Assembly: GCF_014648195.1 (NCBI RefSeq)
Contig: NZ_BMQQ01000001.1
Location: 480,750 to 544,749 of the forward strand
Direction: 5' to 3'
From: Streptomyces purpureus
GTDB taxonomy: Bacteria > Actinomycetota > Actinomycetes > Streptomycetales > Streptomycetaceae
DNA length: 64,000 nucleotides
Shown: in pieces, positions 42,538 through 50,169 of the stretch
How the letters are laid out: each line of letters starts with the position of its first letter
How positions within the stretch are numbered: the first letter of the stretch is position 1
Notes under the pieces: model-generated
Told to the model about the DNA's origin: nothing
Seen by the model: only the letters and a program-made list of their open reading frames with translations
Database searches by the model: none
Made by a program: the position numbers and the translations under genes

Positions 42538-42908
42538 GGAGGCTCCCAGGGGTCCAGGTGTGACGCAAGGTGATCGATGGAGAGCGCAGGGTAGCAGCTG
42601 CGGCGGACGGCGGCCCCGCCGCGCGGGAGGGGAAGGCGCGACGGGACCTGAGCGGCGGGTGCCCGGCGCGCGCCGACTCATGCGGACCGGGCCCCACCTG
42701 CGGAGAAGGGCGGCGGGGGACCGGGGTCGCGGGCCGCTTGCCCGGCGCGGGGCGTGCACACCCGTGCGCTCTTGTACGGGTCATCAGGAACCCGCGCCAC
42801 CCCACCCGGGCCGCCGATGCACGCGCCCCCGTGCGGCCCGCAGGCGCCTCCCCCCGTACGGGCCACCAGCACGCGCGCCCCCTCGCCCCCGCGCGCTGCA
42901 ATGGACGG

Positions 42909-43598
42909 GTGACCGTCCCGCCCGACGACTGCCTCGCGCGCAACGAATGGATCTGTGGTGCCTATCTGTCCACCCGGCGGGAGATCCTCTGGGACGCCAC
43001 CCTCCAGCACATCCAGCTGACCCTGGTCTCCGTCGCCCTCGGGGTCCTGATCGCAGTGCCGCTCGCCGTCGCCGCCCGCCGCACCCGCTGGGCCGCCGGG
43101 CCCGTGCTCGGGGTCACCACCGTGCTCTACACGATCCCCTCGCTCGCGATGTTCTCGCTGCTGCTCCCGGTGTACGGGCTCTCGGCGGCCCTCGTCGTCG
43201 CCGGGCTCGTCCTCTACTCGCTCACCCTTCTCGTACGGAACATCCTCGCCGGGCTCAGGGCCGTGCCCGAGGAGACCCGGCAGGCGGCCCGTGGCATGGG
43301 CTACGGGCCCGTCCGGCTGCTGCTCGCCGTCGAACTGCCGCTCGCCCTGCCCGCCGCGATGGCCGGGCTGCGGATCGCTACCGTCTCCGCCGTCTCGCTC
43401 GTCACCATCGGGGCGATCGTCGGCCACGGCGGCCTCGGCAACCTGATCTACTCCGGCATGAACACCTACTTCAAGGCGCAGGTCCTCACCGCCTCCGTCC
43501 TCTGCGTGATCATCGCCGTCGCCGCCGACCTGCTCCTCCTCGGCGTCCAGCGGCTGCTCACCCCGTGGACCCGCGAGAACCGGGCGCGGGCCCGGTGA
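42909..43598 (+). CDS. Osmoprotectant ABC transporter permease
   Basis: 229 residues from a GTG at 42909. About five membrane helices and the EAA-type loop (ARGMGYGPVRLLLAVELPLA) identify a glycine betaine/carnitine/choline (OpuB/OpuC) permease. The N-terminal WDATLQHIQLTLVSVALGVL is typical of this family. It is the first gene of a three-gene operon; its stop overlaps the next start as GTGA. The matching ATPase is encoded 2.2 kb away on the other strand. Confidence 0.9.
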   Translation: MTVPPDDCLARNEWICGAYLSTRREILWDATLQHIQLTLVSVALGVLIAVPLAVAARRTRWAAGPVLGVTTVLYTIPSLAMFSLLLPVYGLSAALVVAGLVLYSLTLLVRNILAGLRAVPEETRQAARGMGYGPVRLLLAVELPLALPAAMAGLRIATVSAVSLVTIGAIVGHGGLGNLIYSGMNTYFKAQVLTASVLCVIIAVAADLLLLGVQRLLTPWTRENRARAR

Positions 43599-44263
43599 AC
43601 ACCCTCTCCGCCACCTGGGAGTGGCTCACCACCGCCGCAAACTGGTCGGGCGACAACGGCGTCTGGCGCCGCCTCGGCGAGCACCTCTTCCTCACCGTCG
43701 TCTGCCTCGCCCTCAGCTGCCTGATCGCCCTGCCCGTCGCCCTGGTCCTCGGCCACCTCGGCAAGGGCGGCGCGCTCGCCGTCAACATCTCCAACGCCGG
43801 GCGGGCCGTGCCCACCTTCGCCGTCCTCGTCCTGCTCCTGCTCAGCCCGATCGGCGGGCACGGACAGTGGCCGACGATCATCGCCCTGGTGCTGTTCGCC
43901 GTGCCGCCGCTGCTCACCAACGCCTACGTGGGGATGCGGGGCGTCGACGCCGACGTCGTACGGGCGGCCCGGGGGATGGGCATGACCGGCCGCCAGATGC
44001 TGTTCGGGGTGGAGCTGCCGCTCGCCATGCCGCTGATCCTGACCGGGGTACGGATCGCCGCCGTGCAGCTCGTCGCCACCGCGACCGTCGCCGCGCTCGC
44101 CGGCGGTGGCGGCCTTGGCCGGATCATCACGGCCGGGTTCAATCTCGCCTCCACCCCCCAGGTGGTGGCGGGGGCGGTGCTCGTGGCGGTGTTCGCCCTG
44201 CTGGTGGAGGGCGTCTTCGAAGGGGCGCGGCGGCTCGCCCCGCAGCGGGGCGGGCCGGGATGA
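43595..44263 (+). CDS. Osmoprotectant ABC transporter permease (second)
   Basis: 222 residues from a GTG at 43595, overlapping the previous stop by four bases. It has about five helices and the loop ARGMGMTGRQMLFGVELPLA, paralogous to the first permease. The transporter thus uses a heterodimeric membrane channel, as in OpuB/OpuC systems. Its stop overlaps the binding-protein start as ATGA, so all three are coupled. Confidence 0.9.
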   Translation: MNTLSATWEWLTTAANWSGDNGVWRRLGEHLFLTVVCLALSCLIALPVALVLGHLGKGGALAVNISNAGRAVPTFAVLVLLLLSPIGGHGQWPTIIALVLFAVPPLLTNAYVGMRGVDADVVRAARGMGMTGRQMLFGVELPLAMPLILTGVRIAAVQLVATATVAALAGGGGLGRIITAGFNLASTPQVVAGAVLVAVFALLVEGVFEGARRLAPQRGGPG

Positions 44264-45222
44264 GCGGCCGCCGGAGAAGGCGCGGCGGCCGAGCGGTGAC
44301 GGCGGCGCTGCTGGCGCTCACGGCCGGCGGCTGCACCGGCGGCCCCTCGCTGGAGAACCAGGGCGAGATCACCGCCCCGCCGGGCGACAGCCGCCGCCTC
44401 ACCATCGGCTCGGCCGGATTCACCGAGAGCGACCTGCTCGCCCAGATGTACGCGCTCCTGCTCGAACAGGCCGGCTACCGCACCAAGATCCTCTCCGTCA
44501 CCAACCGGGAGATCTACGAACCGGCCCTGGAGAGCGGTCAGATCGACGTCGTGCCCGAGTACGCCGCGACCTTCGCGGACTGGCTCAACGCCAAGGTGAA
44601 CGGCCCCGACGCGCCGACCGTCGGCTCACCTGACCTCGCCACCACGATGGCGGCGCTGCGCACGCTGGCCACTCCGCGCGGCCTGACCGTCCTCGACCCG
44701 GGCAAGGCAGTGGACCAGAACGCCTTCGCGGTGGCGCGCGGCTACGCCCGAAAGCACAGGCTGCGTACGCTCAGCGACCTCGGCGCCGCGAAACTGCCCG
44801 TACGGCTCGCGGCGGGCGACGAATGCGTGCGGCGGCCGTACTGCGCTCCCGGGCTGAGGAAGACGTACGGGATCGACGTCACCGGCGTCGATCCGAAGGG
44901 GGTGGGCACCACCCAGGCCAAACAAGCCGTCCAGGGTGGCCAGGTCCAGATGGTGCTCACCACCACCACGGACGCCACCCTGGACGACTTCGGACTCGTG
45001 CTGCTCACAGATGACAAGCATCTGCAGAACGCCGACCACATCGTGCCGGTGGTCAACCGCTCGCGGGCCGGCGGCGCGGGCGTGACCCGGGCGCTGGGCG
45101 CCCTCAACCGCGTACTCACCACGGCCGATCTGGCATCCCTGAACGAACAGGTGGACAGCTGGCGACGTCTTCCGGAAGACGTCGCCAGCTCCTACCTGCG
45201 GTCCAGGGGTCTGCTTCGGTGA
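44260..45222 (+). CDS. Osmoprotectant ABC transporter substrate-binding lipoprotein
   Basis: 320 residues from the ATG at 44260 (4-bp overlap). A lipoprotein signal ends in LTAGGC (lipobox) near residue 25. The binding domain starts LTIGSAGFTESDLLAQMYAL and includes VVPEYAATFADWL, the OpuAC/ProX-type fold for glycine betaine, choline or related compounds. The 3' end contains a perfect 34-bp palindrome (45157-45190) within the coding sequence. The stop at 45222 is one base from the stop of the convergent small gene. Confidence 0.9.
   Translation: MSGRRRRRGGRAVTAALLALTAGGCTGGPSLENQGEITAPPGDSRRLTIGSAGFTESDLLAQMYALLLEQAGYRTKILSVTNREIYEPALESGQIDVVPEYAATFADWLNAKVNGPDAPTVGSPDLATTMAALRTLATPRGLTVLDPGKAVDQNAFAVARGYARKHRLRTLSDLGAAKLPVRLAAGDECVRRPYCAPGLRKTYGIDVTGVDPKGVGTTQAKQAVQGGQVQMVLTTTTDATLDDFGLVLLTDDKHLQNADHIVPVVNRSRAGGAGVTRALGALNRVLTTADLASLNEQVDSWRRLPEDVASSYLRSRGLLR
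45157..45190. terminator. Perfect 34-bp palindrome inside the binding-protein gene end
   Basis: Arms of 17 bp meet without a spacer at 45173/45174 (centre TTCCGGAA). All 17 pairs match. It lies 32 bp before the binding-protein stop and 34 bp beyond the stop of the convergent minus-strand gene. Likely an embedded bidirectional terminator; it encodes residues around SWRRLPEDVAS. Confidence 0.65.
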
Positions 45223-45223
45223 C

Positions 45224-45394
45224 CTACCACCGGTACCAGCGGGACCGTCCGCCGCCTCCGGCCGCGCCACGGAAGAAGAAGCCGAGAATCCACACGATCA
45301 GCAGGGCGATCGCGATGTACCAGAGCACTTCTACGGTGAATCCGACTCCGAAGAGAATCAGGATCACCAGGAGAAGCAGCAGAAGGGGAACCAT
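45224..45394 (-). CDS. Small hydrophobic membrane protein
   Basis: 56 residues from the ATG at 45394, with GAGGA spaced seven bases upstream; an ATG six bases earlier is too close to the site. The sequence is almost wholly hydrophobic (MVPLLLLLLVILILFGVGFT then LWYIAIALLIVWILGFFF), with a Gly/Arg/Trp/Tyr tail ending SRWYRW. It looks like the hydrophobic Streptomyces peptides often annotated lmo0937-like. It starts ten bases after the PRC-barrel stop, so it is translationally linked. Role unknown. Confidence 0.8.
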   Translation of the reverse strand: MVPLLLLLLVILILFGVGFTVEVLWYIAIALLIVWILGFFFRGAAGGGGRSRWYRW

Positions 45395-45403
45395 GACCAT
45401 TCC

Positions 45404-45754
45404 TCACATGTGTCGATTGGCGTAATAGCGTTCGATGAGCTGGATGAACGCCACGTCGCTCTCGTGCTGCCCGCTCTCGAAGTCGGGCGAGTCCTTGACC
45501 TCCTGCCGGGTGCAGAAGACATGGACCGTGTCGTTCTCGGTGTCGACGCGGGAAATCAGGCCGGCCGGCAGCAGGACCCTCCTGCCGAAGATCCACGGGC
45601 CGGTGTCGACGACGATGTACGACCTGCCCACGTCTTCCGAGTGCTTGTCGATCTTTCCGATGGAGCCGTCGGCCGCTTCGACCGAGTAACCGACGAGCGC
45701 TTCTCCGGGGCTGTGTCCCACGCCTTCGGGAAAACCCCACATACCGGCCTGCAT
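45404..45754 (-). CDS. PRC-barrel domain protein
   Basis: 116 residues from the ATG at 45754, with AAGGTGG upstream; an ATG four codons later is possible. The PRC-barrel reads LVGYSVEAADGSIGKIDKHS, then RSYIVVDTGPWIFGRRVLLP with AGLISRVDTENDTVHV. The C-terminal tail is acidic, then FIQLIERYYANRHM. PRC-barrel proteins are small cytoplasmic binding domains, some involved in RNA processing or membrane association. It is coupled to the hydrophobic peptide gene downstream; a membrane-associated complex is possible. Confidence 0.85.
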   Translation of the reverse strand: MQAGMWGFPEGVGHSPGEALVGYSVEAADGSIGKIDKHSEDVGRSYIVVDTGPWIFGRRVLLPAGLISRVDTENDTVHVFCTRQEVKDSPDFESGQHESDVAFIQLIERYYANRHM

Positions 45755-45840
45755 GACGCCCACCTTTCGTCCCGTCCGGGGGGCTTGTGCTGCGGCTACC
45801 CGGTCACGCGCGCGTGAACCGTCCGAAGGGCACGTCTGTT

Positions 45841-47004
45841 CTAGGCGTCGGCCACCGAGTCGAAGTCGACCTCGTCCCGGCCCACTCCCCGGGCGTCCGC
45901 GTCGACCGAGCGGCGCAGCGCCTCGTGGAGCTTGGCCGGGGTCAGGACGCCGAGGAAGCGCGGGCCGTCCAGGACCGCCACCCATCCGGCGTCGTGCTGG
46001 AGCATCTCGCCGAAGGCCTGCTTCAGCGGCGCCCCGACCGGCACCCAGGCGTCCATCCGCCGGGCCGGCTCGCCCACCGTGTCCCGGCCGTCCGCGCGGG
46101 CCAGCGCGTCGGCCGCCACCCAGCCGTGCAGCGCGCCGTGCTCGCCCAGCACCACCGCCCAGCGGGCGCCCTGCGCGCGCAGCCGGGCCGCCGCGGCGGC
46201 CGCGGGCTCGCCGAGCCGGGCGACGGGGGGTTCCTCCAGGTCGTCCGGCTCGATCCTGGTCACCGACAGCCGCTTCAATCCCCGGTCGGCGCCGACGAAC
46301 TGGGCGACGTACGGCGTGGCGGGGGAGCCGAGGACGGCGGCCGGGGTGTCGAACTGCTCGATGCGTCCCTGTCCGTACACCGCGATACGGTCGCCCATCC
46401 GCACGGCTTCCTCGATGTCGTGCGTGACCAGCAGGACGGTCTTGCGGACCGTGGCCTGGAGGCTCAGGAACTCGTTCTGCAGCCGCTCGCGCACGACCGG
46501 GTCCACCGCCCCGAACGGCTCGTCCATCAGCAGGACCGGCGGATCGGCGGCGAGGGCGCGGGCCACGCCCACCCGCTGGCGCTGGCCGCCGGAGAGCTGG
46601 GCGGGGTAGCGCGGGCCGTACGTCTTCGGGTCCAGGCCCACCAGGTCCAGGAGCTCGGCCGCCCGGGCGCGGGCCTTCGCCTTCTTCCAGCCGACCAGGG
46701 CGGGGACGGTGGCGGTGTTGTCGAGGACCGTACGGTGCGGGAAGAGGCCGACCTGCTGGATGACGTAGCCGATCCGGCGGCGCAGCCGCACGGGGTCCAC
46801 GCGCGCGATGTCCTCGCCGTCGACGAGGATCCGGCCGGAGGTCGGCTCGATGAGCCGGTTCACCATCATCATGGTGGTCGTCTTGCCGCAGCCCGAGGGT
46901 CCGACGAGGGTGGCCAGCTCGCCCTCGGCGACCTCGAAGGAGAGATCGTCGACCGCGGTCGTGCCGTCCGGATACACCTTGCCGACCTGCTCGAACCGGA
47001 TCAT
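45841..47004 (-). CDS. Osmoprotectant ABC transporter ATP-binding protein with CBS region
   Basis: 387 residues from the ATG at 47004. Walker A GPSGCGKTT (35-43), signature LSGGQRQRVGVARALA, Walker B LLMDEP, and the switch histidine THD are intact. The C-terminal ~130 residues resemble paired CBS domains (ARWAVVLGEHGALHGWVAAD, AGWVAVLDGPRFLGVLTPAK), as in OpuCA/ProV-type ATPases, where they sense ionic strength or cyclic di-AMP. It is the obvious partner of the two permeases and binding protein but is on the opposite strand. An 86-bp gap separates it from the PRC-barrel gene downstream. Confidence 0.92.
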   Translation of the reverse strand: MIRFEQVGKVYPDGTTAVDDLSFEVAEGELATLVGPSGCGKTTTMMMVNRLIEPTSGRILVDGEDIARVDPVRLRRRIGYVIQQVGLFPHRTVLDNTATVPALVGWKKAKARARAAELLDLVGLDPKTYGPRYPAQLSGGQRQRVGVARALAADPPVLLMDEPFGAVDPVVRERLQNEFLSLQATVRKTVLLVTHDIEEAVRMGDRIAVYGQGRIEQFDTPAAVLGSPATPYVAQFVGADRGLKRLSVTRIEPDDLEEPPVARLGEPAAAAAARLRAQGARWAVVLGEHGALHGWVAADALARADGRDTVGEPARRMDAWVPVGAPLKQAFGEMLQHDAGWVAVLDGPRFLGVLTPAKLHEALRRSVDADARGVGRDEVDFDSVADA

Positions 47005-47148
47005 GCGTCCAGGCTAGGAGCGCCCGGGCGGGGTCGCATACGGGTGGGACTGTCCGGGGGCTCGCACGCGTGGGGTCCCCGGCCGCCACCCGAGCGGGTT
47101 TGTCATGGACCTTGCAGGAAGGCTGTCCGGGCTGCTATCTCATTCGTT

Positions 47149-47161
47149 AGGAAAGTTTCCT
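47149..47161 (+). promoter_or_regulatory. Palindromic operator before GH5 cellulase gene
   Basis: AGGAAA-G-TTTCCT (47149-47161) lies in an A/T-rich patch 38 bp upstream of the cellulase ATG. Similar AGGAAAGTTTCCT palindromes are common before secreted polysaccharide hydrolase genes in Streptomyces; the regulator is not assigned here. Confidence 0.6.
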
Positions 47162-47199
47162 TTCAATAGGTAGCTCCGTCAACGGCACCTGGAGACCCC

Positions 47200-48252
47200 A
47201 TGACCCAGGCACGATCGCGACTGCGCGCCCTCTGCGGCGCCGGCGCCCTCGTCACCGCCCTGCTCGCCGGCCTCACCACCGCGCAGACCGCCCCGGCCGC
47301 GGCCGCCCTCGCCACTCCCGCCGCCACCAACGGCCAGCTCAAGGTCTGCGGCACCAAGCTCTGCAACCGGTACGGCAAGCCCGTCCAGCTGCGCGGCATG
47401 AGCAGCCACGGCACCCAGTGGTACAGCCAGTGCCTGACCTCCGGCTCCCTGGACACCCTCGCGAAGGACTGGAACGCCGACGTCCTGCGCGTCTCCACCT
47501 ACGTCCAGGAGGGCGGCTACGAGACCGACCCGCGCAAGTACACCGACCTCGCCCACTCCCTGATCGAGAAGGCCACCGCGCGCGGCATGTACGTCATCGT
47601 CGACTGGCACATGCTCGACCCCGGTGACCCGCACGCCAACCTCAGCCGCGCCAAGGCCTTCTTCACCGAGATCGCCCAGCGTCACGGCAGCAAGACCAAC
47701 CTGCTCTACGAGATCGCCAACGAGCCCAGCGGCGTGAGCTGGTCACGCATCAAGAGCTACGCCGAGCAGCTCATCCCGGTCATTCGCGCCAAGGACGCCG
47801 AGACCCCCGTCCTCGTCGGCACGCGCGCGTGGTCCTCGTTCGGGGTCTCCGAGGGCTCCAGCGAGTCGGAGGTCGTGAACAACCCGGTCCGAGCCTCCAA
47901 CATCATGTACACGTTCCACTTCTACGCCTACTCGCACCGCGACGAGTACCTGAACACCCTCTCCCGCGCGGCCGACAAACTCCCCGTCTTCGTCACGGAG
48001 TTCGGCACGCAGAACTACGCCGGTGAGGGCAGCAACGACTTCACGATGTCCCAGCGCTATCTCGACCTGATGGCGGCCAAGAAGATCAGCTGGGTCAACT
48101 GGAACTTCTCCGACGACCACCGCACCGGCGCCGTCTTCAAGAGCGGCACGTGCGCCGCGGGCGGCCCCTGGGCCGGTACGGCCTCGCTGAAGCCCGCCGG
48201 CGTCTGGGTACGCGACCGGATCCGTACCCCGGACAACTTCCCCACCGGCTGA
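47200..48252 (+). CDS. Secreted GH5-family endoglucanase
   Basis: 350 residues from the ATG at 47200, with GGAG eight bases upstream. Signal peptide about 1-35. The catalytic domain begins LKVCGTKLCNRYGKPVQLRG and holds acid/base E175 in LLYEIANEPSG and nucleophile E267 in FVTEFGT; VIVDWHMLDPGDP is another GH5 mark. No carbohydrate-binding module. It hydrolyses beta-1,4-glucan or related polymers outside the cell. The gene is monocistronic, with a palindrome at -38 and a terminator at 48271-48302. Confidence 0.92.
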   Translation: MTQARSRLRALCGAGALVTALLAGLTTAQTAPAAAALATPAATNGQLKVCGTKLCNRYGKPVQLRGMSSHGTQWYSQCLTSGSLDTLAKDWNADVLRVSTYVQEGGYETDPRKYTDLAHSLIEKATARGMYVIVDWHMLDPGDPHANLSRAKAFFTEIAQRHGSKTNLLYEIANEPSGVSWSRIKSYAEQLIPVIRAKDAETPVLVGTRAWSSFGVSEGSSESEVVNNPVRASNIMYTFHFYAYSHRDEYLNTLSRAADKLPVFVTEFGTQNYAGEGSNDFTMSQRYLDLMAAKKISWVNWNFSDDHRTGAVFKSGTCAAGGPWAGTASLKPAGVWVRDRIRTPDNFPTG

Positions 48253-48270
48253 CCCTGCCGCGCCCCCGTG

Positions 48271-48302
48271 CCGCCCGTCCGGACCGCGTGCCGGGCGGGC
48301 GG
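48271..48302 (+). terminator. Terminator after GH5 cellulase gene
   Basis: Arms 48271-48282 and 48291-48302 pair over 8 nt with a single U-G wobble, 18 bp after the stop at 48252. Confidence 0.72.
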
Positions 48303-48360
48303 CCGCACACAGGCGCGACCGCGCGGAACCCGTTCATGATCAACGCCGTATTCTGCGCGC

Positions 48361-49122
48361 ATGACGGAGCACATGAGCGACCCGAACGACCAGCTGCACC
48401 CGATGCCCGACGACTGGCAGCGCGCCCTCGCCGTCGTCGCCCACCCCGACGACCTCGAATACGGCTGCGCCGCCGCCGTCGCGGGCTGGACCGACGCCGG
48501 CCGCGAGGTCGTCTACACCCTCGTCACCCGCGGCGAAGCCGGCATCGACACCCTTCCGCCGGCCGAATGCGCGCCGCTGCGGGAGGCCGAACAGCGCGCG
48601 AGCGCGGCCGTCGTCGGTGTCTCCACCGTGGAGTTCCTCGACCACCAGGACGGCACCATCGAGTACGGGACCGCGCTGCGCCGCGACATCGCCGCCGCGA
48701 TCCGCCGCCACCGCCCCGAACTCGTCATCACCCTCAACCACCGCGACACCTGGGGCCCGGCCGTCGGTGGCCACTGGAACACCCCCGACCACGTCGCCGT
48801 CGGCCGCGCCACCCTCGACGCGGCCGGTGACGCCGGCAACCGCTGGATCTTCCCCGACCTCGTCGAGCAGGGCCTCGACCCCTGGGACGGCGTGCGCTGG
48901 GTCGCGGTCGCGGGCTCGACCTTCCCCACCCACGCCGTCGACGCCACCCCCGGCCTGGAGCGCTCGGTGCTGTCCCTGCTCGAACACCGCGCCTACATCG
49001 AGGCGCTCACCGACCAGAACCCGGAGGAGTACTGCCGCACCTTCCTCACAGGCAATGCCGAGGCCGCCTCGGCCCGCTTCGGCGGCCGGCCCGCGGTGAC
49101 GTTCGAGCTGTTCTCCCGCTGA
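48361..49122 (+). CDS. PIG-L family deacetylase
   Basis: 253 residues from the ATG at 48361. The metal motif AVVAHPDDLEYGCAAAVAGW (AHPDD) is near residues 24-34, with VVYTLVTRGEAG, REAEQRASAAVVGV and the distal metal site LVITLNHRDTWGPAVGGHWN. These are LmbE/PIG-L features. Members remove acetyl groups from N-acetylglucosamine-containing small molecules such as mycothiol precursors. This one has a distinct W-x-x-W-N-T-P-D-H motif, and its substrate is unknown. Convergent with the VOC gene over a short terminator. Confidence 0.9.
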   Translation: MTEHMSDPNDQLHPMPDDWQRALAVVAHPDDLEYGCAAAVAGWTDAGREVVYTLVTRGEAGIDTLPPAECAPLREAEQRASAAVVGVSTVEFLDHQDGTIEYGTALRRDIAAAIRRHRPELVITLNHRDTWGPAVGGHWNTPDHVAVGRATLDAAGDAGNRWIFPDLVEQGLDPWDGVRWVAVAGSTFPTHAVDATPGLERSVLSLLEHRAYIEALTDQNPEEYCRTFLTGNAEAASARFGGRPAVTFELFSR

Positions 49123-49133
49123 GCCGCCGCCCG

Positions 49134-49158
49134 CGCGGCCCGGAGGGTCCGAGCCGCG
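49134..49158. terminator. Bidirectional terminator between PIG-L and VOC genes
   Basis: CGCGGC-C-CGGA (49134-49144) pairs with TCCG-A-GCCGCG (49148-49158) around GGG, one internal mismatch. It lies between convergent stops at 49122 and 49171. Confidence 0.6.
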
Positions 49159-49170
49159 ACGCGGCCGCCG

Positions 49171-49956
49171 TCAGGGCCGCGCCTGGGGCTCCGGCTTGAG
49201 GAGGGCGAAGGTCGCGCCGAAGGGGTCGGCGAGCCAGGCGATGCGGCCGACGTCCGGGACGTCGGCGGCGGGCATGAGGATCGAGCCGCCGCTGTCCTGG
49301 GCCGACGCCGCGATCGCGTCCGCGTCGTCGACGGCGAAGTAGGGGACCCAGCGGGTCCGCTCGCCCGTTCCCTGGTGCGGGGCGACACCGCCGAAGGACG
49401 CGTCCTGCTGGTCGCCTTCGGCGGTGGAGAGCACCCGGTAGGTCATGCCCGGCGCCTCCATCGTCTGCTCGCGCCAGCCGAACAGCCCGCGGTAGAAGGT
49501 GCACGCCGCCTCCGGGTCGGGCGTGTGCAGTTCGACCCAGAGCAGGCTGTGGGTGTCCGAGGTCTTTTCCAGGCCCTGGACGGAGCCCGGCTGCCAGACG
49601 GCGAACTCACCGCCCTGCGGATCGGTGAGGCAGGCCATCCGTCCGGCGTCCATCACGTCGAACGCCTCCACGCGCACCGTCCCGCCGCCCCGCTCCGTGT
49701 CGGTCGCCGTGCCGTCCGCGTCCGGCGTACGGAAGTACACCGTCCAGGCGGAGTTCGCCCCCTCCTCGGTGAGCGGGCCGAGCGCGGCCACCGTGCGGCC
49801 GTCCCGCTGGAAGAAGCCGTAACCGCCGGCGTCCGGGCCCGCCGACTCGAAGTGCCAGCCGAACACCTGGCCGTAGAAGGCGGCGGCGGCCGAGGGGTCG
49901 GGGCTGCCGAGGTCGAGCCAGCAGGGTGAGCCCTTGATGAAGTCCGTACCGAGCAT
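49171..49956 (-). CDS. Tandem VOC (glyoxalase-fold) protein
   Basis: 261 residues from the ATG at 49956 with AGGA eight bases upstream. Two VOC modules of about 120 residues each: GSPCWLDLGSPDPSAAAAFY then FGWHFES, and LLWVELHTPDPEAACTFYRG then LFGWREQTMEAPG. These resemble the hydroxylase-like VOC proteins of Streptomyces rather than a specific dioxygenase. A second gene of the same type is at 61718-62524. Soluble; ligand unknown. Confidence 0.88.
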   Translation of the reverse strand: MLGTDFIKGSPCWLDLGSPDPSAAAAFYGQVFGWHFESAGPDAGGYGFFQRDGRTVAALGPLTEEGANSAWTVYFRTPDADGTATDTERGGGTVRVEAFDVMDAGRMACLTDPQGGEFAVWQPGSVQGLEKTSDTHSLLWVELHTPDPEAACTFYRGLFGWREQTMEAPGMTYRVLSTAEGDQQDASFGGVAPHQGTGERTRWVPYFAVDDADAIAASAQDSGGSILMPAADVPDVGRIAWLADPFGATFALLKPEPQARP

Positions 49957-50107
49957 CGATGTGTCCTGCCCTTCTGAAGGTCTGATCCGCCACGATGGCC
50001 GATCCCCTCCGGTGGGCTCCCGCCGGTACGGCCCGACGGCCACGGGTTCATCCTCATGGCCCAGCTCCGGCACGCGCCAAGTCCGGCCGAACGGTTCCCC
50101 CGGAGGC

Positions 50108-50148
50108 AAGCGACCGCTTAGTATGCGAACCGACCGCGCAGTATGCGA
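50108..50148 (+). promoter_or_regulatory. TetR-type operator and 20-bp direct repeat before oxidoreductase operon
   Basis: AAGCG-AC-CGCTT (50108-50119) is an exact palindrome. It overlaps an 18-nt repeat, CGACCGCTTAGTATGCGA at 50111-50128 and again at 50131-50148 with two changes. Such CGCTTAGTATG sites are common for TetR repressors of fatty-acid degradation genes; the repressor is not in the window. Confidence 0.6.
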
Positions 50149-50169
50149 CGACGGCTGGTGGAGGTCCCG

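Noticed and set aside
41323..45222. Secondary-metabolite cluster around the FAD monooxygenase
   Set aside because: Only a single oxygenase; the neighbours are an osmoprotectant transporter and small housekeeping-type genes.
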